64,000 bases of DNA from Allorhizobium sonneratiae (lineage in GTDB: Bacteria; Pseudomonadota; Alphaproteobacteria; Rhizobiales; Rhizobiaceae), in contig NZ_JAMKOJ010000003.1 of NCBI RefSeq assembly GCF_023700755.1, positions 434,001 to 498,000 on the forward strand. Reading direction: 5' to 3'. Numbering within the stretch: position 1 is the first letter of the stretch; every line of letters starts with the position of its first letter. Both the position numbers and the translations under genes were made by a program. The notes below the pieces were generated by a model. That model saw only the letters and a program-made list of their open reading frames with translations, had not been told where the DNA came from and ran no database searches. Shown piece after piece: positions 26,763 to 35,282 of the stretch.

Positions 26763-27876
26763 GAATTTCCCCCTCCCGGTCGGTGATGATCACATCCACG
26801 GCAATCTTGGCATCGCCAAGCGTTGCAAGGGCGGTGTCGCGGGCGCGCCTGGCAATGGTTTGTGGCAGATCGACATGATTGTCTTTTGCCAGTTCCAGAA
26901 TTTCCAATGCCGTATTGGCGGCCAGGATGCGTGCCTCAAGCGTTTTCGTCAGGTTCTGTGGCGGAAAAAGGCCGAGCAGAAAAGCAGGATCGACCTGACT
27001 GCGGCCGGAATGGAGATCAAGTGCACCCTGTGCCAGCTTGGTCATCTTGGCAAAGCCGCCGGCAATCGTCAGGCGCGGCACAGGATAGCGCCGCAGATAT
27101 TTGAGCAGCCCTCCAGCGAAATCACCCATATCCAGCAGTGCCTCTTCCGGCAGGCCATAAAGGTTCTGCGCCGCCTTTTCAGAGGTTGACCCGGTTGCGC
27201 CCAAAACATGCGGCAGACCCATGGCACGGGCCACATCAATGCCGCGATGGATCGAATGGATCCAGGCGGCGCAGGAAAAGGGGTGAACAATGCCGGTGGT
27301 ACCAAGGATGGAGAGGCCGCCGACAATACCGAGACGGGGGTTCCAGGTTTTTTCAGCGATTTTTTCGCCACCGGGAATGGCGAGTGTGATCTCGATATCC
27401 GGTGAAAAGCCATGGAGCCGGGCAAGCTCTTCCACCTCTGCCGTCATCATCTGCCGGGGCATGGGATTGATCGCCGCTTCGCCGATGGCAAGCGGAAGAC
27501 CGGGACGGGTGACGATGCCCACACCTTCGCCTGCGCAAAACCGGATGCCGCTGCCTGCTGATAGAAAGCGTAAGCTTGCAATGACCATTGCCCCATGGGT
27601 GACATCGGGATCGTCGCCAGCATCCTTGATGATCCCGGCAAAGGCGCCAGCTGCATCCAGCCCCTCCCTGGCCAGACAGAAGGCTGGCTCCTGCCCGCCC
27701 GGCAGGCGAATGGAGACAGGATCGGGAAAGGCGCCGCTGATGAGCGCCGTCAGGGCTGCCTTGGTCGCGGCTGTCGCACAGGCACCCGTGGTCCAGCCGG
27801 TGCGCAAGGGACCTTCCGGCTTGCGCAAACTGCCGGTCGATGACGTGGAGGGCGATGGTGTATGATTGGGGCTCAT
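26746..27876 (-). CDS. cbiD: Cobalt-precorrin-5B (C1)-methyltransferase
   Basis: 376 residues from MSPNHTPS. The CbiD hallmark LRTGWTTGACATAATKAAL, the segments LGATGSTSEKAAQN and VAGGFAKMTKLAQGALDLHS are clear. CbiD is the C1-methylase of the early-cobalt-insertion route, yet it is found in rhizobia that use oxygen-dependent enzymes, alongside cobK. The open frame extends upstream to 27993, but that part encodes the 31-base direct repeats, so the internal ATG with AGGTTATAAA-free context close to GGGGAG is not decisive; the conserved start of the family fixes it. cobK follows, overlapping by 17 bases. Confidence 0.92.
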   Translation of the reverse strand: MSPNHTPSPSTSSTGSLRKPEGPLRTGWTTGACATAATKAALTALISGAFPDPVSIRLPGGQEPAFCLAREGLDAAGAFAGIIKDAGDDPDVTHGAMVIASLRFLSAGSGIRFCAGEGVGIVTRPGLPLAIGEAAINPMPRQMMTAEVEELARLHGFSPDIEITLAIPGGEKIAEKTWNPRLGIVGGLSILGTTGIVHPFSCAAWIHSIHRGIDVARAMGLPHVLGATGSTSEKAAQNLYGLPEEALLDMGDFAGGLLKYLRRYPVPRLTIAGGFAKMTKLAQGALDLHSGRSQVDPAFLLGLFPPQNLTKTLEARILAANTALEILELAKDNHVDLPQTIARRARDTALATLGDAKIAVDVIITDREGEILARAG

Positions 27877-27892
27877 GGGGAGGTTATAAAGC

Positions 27893-27976
27893 GCGCCAGC
27901 AAAAGTGGGAACCGGTTTTGCGCCCGGGCGCGCGCCAAGAAACAAGCGCCAGCAAAAGTGGGAACCGGTTTTGCGC
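27893..27976. repeat. Tandem pair of a 31-base palindromic unit upstream of cbiD
   Basis: GCGCCAGCAAAAGTGGGAAC followed by CGGTTTTGCGC occurs twice, identically, at 27893-27923 and 27946-27976, with a 22-base spacer. Each unit is a half-palindrome (GCGC...GCGC, AAAAGTGGGAACCGGTTTT). It belongs to the family seen at 5280-5332 and 17991-18094. It begins 16 bases upstream of the cbiD ATG. Confidence 0.85.
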
Positions 27977-28588
27977 CTTTCCCGATGGCACACCGGTATT
28001 CACTTTCTTCAGAATAATGTTCTTATCTTATAAGACGCTGTACCCTAAAATAAAAAGGATACAACCTAAAGCTTTGTCACATAAAAAGACATGTTTCTTA
28101 TTTTACGAGCTTTGGTTACAGGGTATTTACGGCCATTCGGTTAGAGTCCAGAGAAAGATGTCTGAATGCTCGTGCTGCGATCCAAACGGAAGCTTCCGCC
28201 GAGTTCGGATAAATTGCGGCATCAACAAAAGGCAGCCGCACACAAGCATGAGCGAAATGAATATCTCAGTGCACGAGCACTGAAGAGAAACATTCAAAAA
28301 CTCCGGGTTCATCCGGATGAAATACAGTCTAAAGCGTTCCTGGTGTTCTTTGAGATAGGCACGGCGCTTTAAAAATGAGATGTGCTTTCAATTATGCCGC
28401 AAGCGGCAGAAAACAGTGCAGTCGGATCACGAGAAGGTCGCCACGGTCTTAAAAACTGTTGCACTTGTTTGCGAAAGCGCTGACCTCGTGGTTCGATCAG
28501 GGTATTGGCGTTCATTTGCTGCATGCAGATCAGCAGATGCGACGATCAAAACGATAGACAGCGTGGGATTGCTGTCAGGACAAGGGTC
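27977..28588. other. AT-rich spacer upstream of the GGDEF gene; no gene seen
   Basis: About 610 bases, visibly richer in A and T than the neighbours, especially 28000-28120. Short frames exist on both strands but none resembles a protein family. It presumably holds the promoter of the diguanylate cyclase gene. Confidence 0.4.
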
Positions 28589-29830
28589 ATGGGCCAGCTT
28601 TTTTATATTCCGACATTGATGGTTTGCGATGTGGCGTGCTGGGCTCTCATTGGCACATTAATGCTGGTGAACTGGTTGCAGGATCGGGATAATCTGGAAC
28701 TGCGGCTGTGGAGCATCGGCTGCTTGCTTGGTGCTTTCGGCCTGGGTCTGTTAAGCCTGCGCAACGGCATTCTGGCGGATGTCTGGGCCGTTGGGTTCGG
28801 CAATGGCATCATGCTTTCTGGGCTGGGTTTTCTCGCCATCGGCTTCCGGGTGTTCGACGGGCGCAATCCCTGCCATGGACAATTGCAGACTGGCGCTGCC
28901 ATCTGGATGGGTTTTTATCTGTTGTGCCCTGGCTTTGACGAAAATATCGACTGGCGCATTATTCTGATTTCCGTGATCATGGGTTATCTGGCCTATGACA
29001 TGGCCAGAATCATCTGGGCCGGTCGCCGGGAAGAGCCTCTGCCATCGCGCAAGATCATGTGCGCCGTTCTGTGGCTTGTCGTGCTGGTCATGGCGCTTCG
29101 CATTCCTTTGGCCATTCTCTGGCCGGTGAGTGAACATACCGCTCCCGGAAAGGACAATTGGAACGGCCTCCTGACCTATGTGATCTTTTCCTTGACCCTG
29201 TTTTTTGGGCTGTGCCTGTTTTCTATCAGCCGTGAACGCATGGTGGTGCGTTATAAAAAGGCTGCCGATACCGATGCCCTGACCGGGATTTTCAATCGCC
29301 GCGCCTTTTATCGCATCGTCGGCGACAGGATTCACCGGCATACAGGCGCGGTTGCGGTGATCGATCTCGATCATTTCAAGCAGATCAACGACCGCTATGG
29401 TCATGGCGGCGGTGATATGGTTCTGTGCAGTTTCACCGGCACGGTTTCGGCGCTTCTGGGGCGGGATGCCGTGTTTGGCCGGCTCGGCGGCGAGGAATTC
29501 GTCCTCTATCTGCCTGAGCTTTCCCCTTCCGAAGCCTTTTCCTTCTGCGATGAATTGCGCAGGCTGATTGCCGAACGGCCGGTGCCTTGGCAGGGCCAGC
29601 AGATTTTTCTGACAGCCAGCATCGGTCTGGCCGAAGTGGACAAGGCAGCTCAGGATGTCGAAGTCCTGATCCAGAAGGCTGATATCGGCGTCTATACCGC
29701 CAAACAGCAGGGGCGAAACCGCACGGTTCTCATACCCGGCACATCTGAGGCATCGTCTGCACCAGCGTCCTTTACCGGTGAAAGCGGTTTTTCACTGACC
29801 TCGGCATTGACGACGCCCTTTGCATCATGA
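28589..29830 (+). CDS. Membrane-bound diguanylate cyclase (GGDEF domain)
   Basis: 413 residues from MGQLFYIPTL; AGGACAAGG precedes this ATG and decides against upstream starts. The N-terminal half has about six hydrophobic segments. The C-terminal half is a GGDEF domain: DALTGIFNRRAFY, IDLDHFKQINDRYGHGGGD and active-site GGEEF at residues 300-304. Five residues before it the sequence is LGRDAVFGR, so the RxxD inhibitory site is absent. It should make cyclic di-GMP. A possible receptor, the PilZ protein, is 15 kb away. Confidence 0.93.
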   Translation: MGQLFYIPTLMVCDVACWALIGTLMLVNWLQDRDNLELRLWSIGCLLGAFGLGLLSLRNGILADVWAVGFGNGIMLSGLGFLAIGFRVFDGRNPCHGQLQTGAAIWMGFYLLCPGFDENIDWRIILISVIMGYLAYDMARIIWAGRREEPLPSRKIMCAVLWLVVLVMALRIPLAILWPVSEHTAPGKDNWNGLLTYVIFSLTLFFGLCLFSISRERMVVRYKKAADTDALTGIFNRRAFYRIVGDRIHRHTGAVAVIDLDHFKQINDRYGHGGGDMVLCSFTGTVSALLGRDAVFGRLGGEEFVLYLPELSPSEAFSFCDELRRLIAERPVPWQGQQIFLTASIGLAEVDKAAQDVEVLIQKADIGVYTAKQQGRNRTVLIPGTSEASSAPASFTGESGFSLTSALTTPFAS

Positions 29831-29888
29831 AACGGACTTGAAGCGTGTTGCAGCAGAATTCTGTTCTTCGTCTTGAAAGGGGCAGACT

Positions 29889-31025
29889 TCACGCCGCATT
29901 CATCACGAGGGTACTGGCATAACTGCGGGCTTCGCGCCGCTCCTGCTGTCTCTGCCACACTGCCATCAGATCGATGAGTTTCTGAATGGCTTCATTGGGA
30001 GCAAGCGCGCGCGCACGCGCGGCCAGTCTTGCTGTGATCGGTGCCGGTTCGTGACCTGTCGCCTCCTGTACGGCCTGCCGCCACAGCAGCACGGCTTCAA
30101 CGAAAAGCGGCGTGATCGTTCGTTCCAGGCCTGCCGCTTCCATCAGCGCCCGCACGGCATGGGGCCGTCCCGTTGCCAGAATGGAGCGGACACGGCGCCC
30201 GGCCACAGTGCTGATCGCCTCAATGGCGGCGGCAAAGAAATCCGCTTTGCCAAGGCATAACAGCTCCATCAACAGGGCAGGGGTCAACAACCCGTTTTGC
30301 CGCATTTCCTCGACCAGTTCAGGAATATCCTCATAAGGCACATCCGTGGCAATCAGCGCCGCTGCACTGGCGCCCATTTCCCGTGCGATCCGGGACATCC
30401 GTGCTTCACCGAGCGAAGCGCGAATCAAGGCCGACGCTGTCAGCGCTTCAGCGACATGGCTCACAAGCCGATGGCGCGCTTGTGGCGGCAAATTGCCGCG
30501 CTCCAAGAGCGCCCCGCGAATATTGTTATTACGTCCGTGGCGTTCCGCCAGCCGCTTGAGGCTGAACGGAGAGATGGTCGCCGTACGGTTTTCGAGGAGG
30601 ACGAGACATTCGGCCACTTCGCCAATTTCGGCGAGAGCTGCCGAAACGGCAACCGTCAGATGCGGACGCGCGGCAATGACCGCGCGTGTTATCGGCGCTC
30701 CTCGCCCGGCCAGATCGACAAGATCCTCATCGCCAAGAACGGGCGAGGACAGGATCACGCGCGATGCGATCACGGGCTGGTCTTCGGCCAGCGCCGTCAT
30801 GATCGCACGCGGCGCCTTGGGCGATGTCATCAGGGCATCCGCCAGTGCAAGGCGCACATTGGGAGAGGGGTCGTCGAGCAGATAGGTCATTGCCACATAG
30901 GTGGATTGCCGATCCGCCTCCGATAGCGGCGATTGCAGATAGGCCCGCGCCAACGCATTGGCCGCACGGGCACGGTCACAGGTCTTTGCCGTTTCCGACC
31001 ATCGAAAGAAAGCCTTTACAAGCAC
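29889..31025 (-). CDS. DUF2336 domain protein
   Basis: 378 residues if started at the GTG at 31025 (VLVKAFFRWSETA), where similar rhizobial proteins begin; an ATG-initiated frame to 31181 would add 52 unconserved residues and overlap the divergent gene. It is a HEAT-like helical protein with repeats such as ANALARAYLQSPLSEADR and YLLDDPSPNVRLALADALM, the DUF2336 signature. Function unknown; the family is often linked to motility or signalling by neighbours, but none is here. It is convergent with the GGDEF gene. Confidence 0.82.
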   Translation of the reverse strand: MLVKAFFRWSETAKTCDRARAANALARAYLQSPLSEADRQSTYVAMTYLLDDPSPNVRLALADALMTSPKAPRAIMTALAEDQPVIASRVILSSPVLGDEDLVDLAGRGAPITRAVIAARPHLTVAVSAALAEIGEVAECLVLLENRTATISPFSLKRLAERHGRNNNIRGALLERGNLPPQARHRLVSHVAEALTASALIRASLGEARMSRIAREMGASAAALIATDVPYEDIPELVEEMRQNGLLTPALLMELLCLGKADFFAAAIEAISTVAGRRVRSILATGRPHAVRALMEAAGLERTITPLFVEAVLLWRQAVQEATGHEPAPITARLAARARALAPNEAIQKLIDLMAVWQRQQERREARSYASTLVMNAA

Positions 31026-31103
31026 CGCAAACCCCAACCAAAACAGAACAGACGCTCTACCTGAGTGTAGGGGTAAGGCAAAAAAGTTTAAGATTGGTTC
31101 ACC

Positions 31104-31790
31104 ATGTCTATTAACCATGACGAAAATCCAGAAAAAACCGTTCTGATGCTGCGCGGCAGGCCGTGCCGTCTGTTGCTGCACACATCAAGACCGATCGATC
31201 TTCTGGACCGGCTGCTGGAGACGCAGGCCGCCGTCATCGTGACACCGGATGAAGCGGCGAGAGATCAACTGGCCGCAGCCGATATTGCGCTTGTTATGGA
31301 ACTTGTCATGGAGCCCGGGTTTGAGCACGATCATGATGGTCTTGCCGACCGGTTGGCCGAGATCATGCAGCGTCGGCCGGATGCACTTCTCATCCGGCAT
31401 GCCCGCGCGCCAGCCGATATCGAGCGGGTCGACGCCTTTCTTCGGGTGGAGGAGGCTTTGTCAGGCATGGAGGACGGAATCACCGGCTTGATTCCGGTGG
31501 TCGGCAACAGCGGTCAGGGCTTTGCCAGCCTTTCAGCACTTGCTGTCGCCTCGCCACGCGTTCTGGCACTGGCGCTTGATGAACCGGCACTTTTGACCGC
31601 GATCGGTGCTGCCAGCATCAGCGACGGCGAGGCCGCGCTTGATATGGCACGTTCGTTTCTGCAACTGACTGGCGCTGAGATGCGCCTGCCGGTGTTCAGC
31701 CTGCCGGCAGAAGGAAAGGCCGGTTGCGCACGGCTTGCCGCACGCGGTTTTTCCGGCTTTATCCTTCGAGAAATTCCAGGAAAAATGTGA
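31104..31790 (+). CDS. Uncharacterised protein, possibly a divergent CitE/HpcH-like aldolase fold
   Basis: 228 residues. I do not recognise a close family. The segment TGLIPVVGNSGQGFASLSAL followed by AVASPRVLALALDEPALLTAIG resembles the strand and helix pattern of CitE/HpcH aldolases (VESAAGV, ASPRV, GxxDL). The early Arg and metal-binding acidic residues are not obvious, and the protein is shorter than active enzymes (about 270-300). A degenerate or regulatory member is possible. Its last codons fall inside a palindromic repeat that supplies the end of the coding region. Divergent from the DUF2336 gene. Confidence 0.6.
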   Translation: MSINHDENPEKTVLMLRGRPCRLLLHTSRPIDLLDRLLETQAAVIVTPDEAARDQLAAADIALVMELVMEPGFEHDHDGLADRLAEIMQRRPDALLIRHARAPADIERVDAFLRVEEALSGMEDGITGLIPVVGNSGQGFASLSALAVASPRVLALALDEPALLTAIGAASISDGEAALDMARSFLQLTGAEMRLPVFSLPAEGKAGCARLAARGFSGFILREIPGKM

Positions 31791-31872
31791 AACGAATTTC
31801 CGTCCGGACATACGTAAAGCAATGGTTTAGGGATTTTCAGTATGCCCGTGAAACATTGAAAATCCCTAAGGA
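31782..31872. repeat. Degenerate AGAGC-family palindromic repeat overlapping a gene end
   Basis: GGAAAAATGTGAAACGAATT with TCCGTCCGGACATACG, then AGGGATTTTCAGT and its partner ATTGAAAATCCCT. The first nine bases are the last codons and stop of the upstream gene. The arrangement matches the copies at 46456-46561 and 61288-61395. Confidence 0.6.
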
Positions 31873-31897
31873 CGCCAAGATTTGAGGGAGGGCGGCT

Positions 31898-32500
31898 TCA
31901 TGCCTTGGGGCGCACCATCTGAAACACCTCCGTCACGGTGGCGTAATCAAGATAGCCGAGGCGTGACAGCGGCTGCACCAGGGTGACATCGAAACGGCCA
32001 TCCTTCATTGCGCTTTCGGCGATATGAATACCGACCACCTCGCCAAAAACGACGATATTCTCCGAAGCTTCGCCGGAAAGCGTTTTCGGCAGGATGATCT
32101 CGGTAACCCGGCATTCCAGTGTGGCATAGGCTTCATCGACATAGGGGGCATCGACAAGACGTCCCGGCATGGGGGTCAGCCCCGCCAGCTCGAATTCGCT
32201 GACGCCATAAGCGGCGGGCGCTGACGACCTGTTCATCGCCTCGCCCAGATCGGCGCTGACAAAATTGGCGGTGAAGCAGCCAGTCTCCGTGCAGTTGCGT
32301 AATGTGTCCTTGCGACCCGAGGACGAGAACATCACCATTTTCGGGTGGTCGGAAATGGCGTTGAAAAAGGAGTAGGGCGCAAGATTGTGTGAGCCGTCGG
32401 CACCCTTACTGCCGATCCAGCCGATCGGGCGGGGCGAAACGATCGCCTTGAACGGATCATGCTTCATGCCATGAGCATTGCCAGCGGTATCGTAAAACAT
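31898..32500 (-). CDS. Flavin reductase family protein (FMN-binding)
   Basis: 200 residues of the flavin reductase-like split-barrel fold: PFKAIVSPRPIGWIGSKGADG, NLAPYSFFNAISDHPKMVMF, TETGCFTANFVSADLGEAMN and FGEVVGIHI. This family includes oxygenase-supplying flavin reductases and flavoredoxins. Its ATG overlaps the nitroreductase stop by one base (TGATG), so the pair is coupled and may form a two-enzyme flavin-dependent module. Substrate unknown. Confidence 0.9.
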   Translation of the reverse strand: MFYDTAGNAHGMKHDPFKAIVSPRPIGWIGSKGADGSHNLAPYSFFNAISDHPKMVMFSSSGRKDTLRNCTETGCFTANFVSADLGEAMNRSSAPAAYGVSEFELAGLTPMPGRLVDAPYVDEAYATLECRVTEIILPKTLSGEASENIVVFGEVVGIHIAESAMKDGRFDVTLVQPLSRLGYLDYATVTEVFQMVRPKA

Positions 32501-33084
32501 CAGCCGTCCTCTCCGACCCAGGTCACCACATCGTTGAGTTCAGGTCTCGGTCGCTCGGTGATTGGAAAATCCGTCGATCCGATGTGGATGAAGCCCGCAA
32601 CCTTCTCACCAGGGGCAATGCCAAGCAGCGGATAGGCATCTTCATCAAAGGCGAACCACTCCGTCAGCCAGTTGGCGACGAAGCCATGGGCATTGGCGGC
32701 CATCAGCAGGTTGAGGCAGACAGCACCCGCCGACATGACCTGTTCCCATTCCGGCACCTTCACATGCGGGCCTGCCCGGCTGATGACGGCAATGACCAAG
32801 GGCGCGCGGGTGAAACGGTTGCGCTCCACCGCAATCATTTCCTCGCTGAGATCGGGTCTTTTTGCCAGCGCCATCTCAAGCAGAGCCTCACCCAGTTCTG
32901 CGCGTTTTGCACCCCGATACACGATGAAGCGCCAGGGGGCGAGCTTGCCATGGTCGGGAACACGCACGGCAAGCTTCAGGATGCTCTCGATCTGCGCCGT
33001 GTCCGGGCCGGGCTCGCACATCTGGAAGGCAGGCACGGAGCGCCGGGTAGAAAGATAATCGAGAAGAGAAATCTGTTCGTACAT
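32500..33084 (-). CDS. Nitroreductase family protein
   Basis: 194 residues from [24 protein letters not shown] precedes it. Family features: RRSVPAF near the N-terminus for FMN binding, [18 protein letters not shown], and [16 protein letters not shown] with GFIHIGS. An upstream ATG at 33147 is in frame but its extra 21 residues look non-conserved. It resembles YdjA-type small nitroreductases. Coupled with the flavin reductase. Confidence 0.93.
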   Translation of the reverse strand: MYEQISLLDYLSTRRSVPAFQMCEPGPDTAQIESILKLAVRVPDHGKLAPWRFIVYRGAKRAELGEALLEMALAKRPDLSEEMIAVERNRFTRAPLVIAVISRAGPHVKVPEWEQVMSAGAVCLNLLMAANAHGFVANWLTEWFAFDEDAYPLLGIAPGEKVAGFIHIGSTDFPITERPRPELNDVVTWVGEDG

Positions 33085-33197
33085 GAAGATTGGCTTTCCT
33101 GCTGAGGCCACGATCATCGCCACGGCCTTGACCTTGCCGTATGGCAAGGTTTTAACTACTGCATAATTCCATCGGAATGGAACAGTCGGATATTCTT

Positions 33198-34187
33198 ATG
33201 ACAGATTTTTTGCGGCATCTCTCCAGGATAGCCTTTCTGGTCGTGATGGTTGCGAACCCGATGGCCAGCCATGCCGAAGACGCCTTCAAATCCTTTCGTG
33301 AGCTGCAAAATTCGACCAAGCAGCCCAAGCTGAATGCTTTTTCCATTCCCCAGTCGGAAAGGGTGCAGGGCACGGGTCGCCTCATTCGCTTCGATGCACT
33401 GCTCGACAAAGGTGGTCAGCCGGTTCAGGACGGGCTGGAATGGCGGGTTTTCAGCCCGATTGTCGATAGCCACGGAAAGCTACCGATGGTGGCCAGCAGC
33501 GAGGGCGGTTCGGCCGATCTGATGCTAGCACCCGGCGATTATTTTCTCAATGTGTCTTTCGGTCGGGCAGGCGTGACCCGCAGGCTGCATGTACCGGAAG
33601 AGGGAGCGGTGGAACGACAGGTTGTCGTGCTCAATGCCGGTGGGCTGGTGCTCAATGCCGTTTCCGGCAAGAACAGCCTGATCAAACCGGCCAATCTCAA
33701 GTTCAAGATCTATGCCGCCCAATCCTCCGGCGATGACGACCATGGCCTGATCATTGATGACGTCCAGCCGAACACGCTGGTCGGCCTGAATGCCGGAACC
33801 TATAATGTCGTGTCCGAATATGGCAATGTGAATGCCGTCGTCCATGCCAGTATCAAGGTCGAGGCGGGCAAGATCACCGAGGCGACCCTGCAGCATCGGG
33901 CGGCCCAGATCAGTTTCAAACTGGTCTCTGAACCGGGCAGCGAGGCCATTGCCGACACCGCCTGGTCAATCCTGACCTCCTCCGGAGACGCAGTGGCTGA
34001 AAGCGTCAGCGCCTATCCGGTTCTGGTGCTGTCGGAAGGCAATTATACCGCGATTGCCCGCAACAAGGACCGCATCTATCAGCAGGAATTCACCGTCACC
34101 GCAGGGCGAAATACCGATGTCGAAGTGTTGATGAAGGAGCCGGGTCAGGTGAGCCGCCTGCCGCCGACCGCCATCGACGCGAATTGA
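33198..34187 (+). CDS. Periplasmic hypothetical protein
   Basis: 329 residues with a clear signal peptide (MTDFLRHLSRIAFLVVMVAN, cleaved after ASHA). The rest is rich in beta strands; several segments look alike (GGSADLMLAPGDYFLNVSFG, PNTLVGLNAGTYNVVSEYGN, LVLSEGNYTAIARNKDRIYQ), suggesting repeated Ig-like or carboxypeptidase-regulatory-like domains of about 90 residues. I do not recognise a function. It begins seven codons into a longer open frame. It is divergent from the nitroreductase gene and convergent with the ycjF-like gene. Confidence 0.82.
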   Translation: MTDFLRHLSRIAFLVVMVANPMASHAEDAFKSFRELQNSTKQPKLNAFSIPQSERVQGTGRLIRFDALLDKGGQPVQDGLEWRVFSPIVDSHGKLPMVASSEGGSADLMLAPGDYFLNVSFGRAGVTRRLHVPEEGAVERQVVVLNAGGLVLNAVSGKNSLIKPANLKFKIYAAQSSGDDDHGLIIDDVQPNTLVGLNAGTYNVVSEYGNVNAVVHASIKVEAGKITEATLQHRAAQISFKLVSEPGSEAIADTAWSILTSSGDAVAESVSAYPVLVLSEGNYTAIARNKDRIYQQEFTVTAGRNTDVEVLMKEPGQVSRLPPTAIDAN

Positions 34188-34196
34188 GGTCAGGTC

Positions 34197-35282
34197 TCAA
34201 TCCTCGCCTTTCGGGCGCAGATCGCCGAGAAAATCACCAATGCCGGGGCGTGAAAGGCTGTTGAACGGCAAAGGACGGCACAGATCCATGGCGGCAATGC
34301 CGATGCGCGCCGTCATCAGGCCGTTAATCACACCTTCGCCGAGCCTTGCCGACAGGCGTGATGCAAGCCCATGGCCCAGCACCTGCTGCGCCAGACTGTC
34401 GCCCACGGCAATCGAGCCGGTGACGGCCAGATGGGCAAAGACATCCTTCACCAGCCGGATCATGCCGAGCGAGCCGGGGCGCCCGCCATAAAGCTCGGCC
34501 ATGGCCCGCACCAGCCGCACCACCTCGTAGAGCACATAGGCAAGATCGACCACCGCCCGCGGACTGACGGCGGTGACCACCGAAACCCGCTTGGCCGAAG
34601 TGGCGATCAGCCGTCGCGCTTTGGCATCGAGCGGCCCGAGCACTTCGCGCTCCGTCAGCGCAATCAGATGCGGCGCATCGATAATATCCTCTGCGGCGGC
34701 GGTGAGCACATGGCGGCCGCGCTCGGTTTCCGCCCGGTGAGCGGTCAGTGCCTGCACCTCCACCGCCAGTTTCCTCGCCTGTTCGCCGGTTCCCTGAGCT
34801 GAAAGCTGCACCGCCCGTTCCTTGATCGACTGCACCGCATTCAGCCGGTATATGCCGCGCATTTCCCGGATGATGACGATGAGAAGCGCAAGCAGGCCAA
34901 TGCTGAGCAGACCAAGCGCGGTATAGCCGAGCCAGTCCGACTCGCTGAAGAGATCGCGGATGACCTTGTCCAGCCAGAGGCCGAAAGCCATGGAGATCAG
35001 TGCGCCAAAAGCGCTCGCCGCCAGTTTGCCAAAGGAAAAGCGCCGTTTTGCCGGGATAATAACCGGAACGAGGGTTTCCTCTTCGTCGATACCGCCGATA
35101 AACGGGTCTTCCTCATCCGGCGTCAGGGTCACATCCGCCGTGAAGCTTTGCGGCGGGCGGCGCATCTTTGCACGGACTGCCTCATCGGTCGGTTTTGCCT
35201 CTTCCTCATCGAGGGCAAAGACGGCAGGGCGGCGCGGAGCCTGTGTCGTGGGGCGGTTCGGGTCATGGGGTGAGGGGCTCAT
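34197..35282 (-). CDS. YcjF / TIGR01620 family membrane protein
   Basis: 361 residues: a charged N-terminal region (DEEEAKPTDEAVRAKMRRPP), two hydrophobic segments (FGKLAASAFGALISMAFGLW; LGYTALGLLSIGLLALLIVI) and a C-terminal DUF697-like region (VNGLMTARIGIAAMDLCRPL pattern; GSIAVGDSLAQQVLGHGL). Its start overlaps the ycjX stop by four bases (ATGA). YcjF and YcjX always travel together and belong to the phage-shock or stress-response envelope set in enterobacteria. Function in rhizobia unknown. Confidence 0.9.
   Translation of the reverse strand: MSPSPHDPNRPTTQAPRRPAVFALDEEEAKPTDEAVRAKMRRPPQSFTADVTLTPDEEDPFIGGIDEEETLVPVIIPAKRRFSFGKLAASAFGALISMAFGLWLDKVIRDLFSESDWLGYTALGLLSIGLLALLIVIIREMRGIYRLNAVQSIKERAVQLSAQGTGEQARKLAVEVQALTAHRAETERGRHVLTAAAEDIIDAPHLIALTEREVLGPLDAKARRLIATSAKRVSVVTAVSPRAVVDLAYVLYEVVRLVRAMAELYGGRPGSLGMIRLVKDVFAHLAVTGSIAVGDSLAQQVLGHGLASRLSARLGEGVINGLMTARIGIAAMDLCRPLPFNSLSRPGIGDFLGDLRPKGED

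Noticed and set aside
27877..28300. A cobalamin riboswitch upstream of cbiD
   Set aside because: No B12-box-like sequence was found; the leader is occupied by palindromic repeats and AT-rich sequence.
28380..28619. A 79-residue plus-strand frame before the GGDEF gene
   Set aside because: No ribosome binding site of note and no resemblance; it overlaps the start of the GGDEF gene out of frame.
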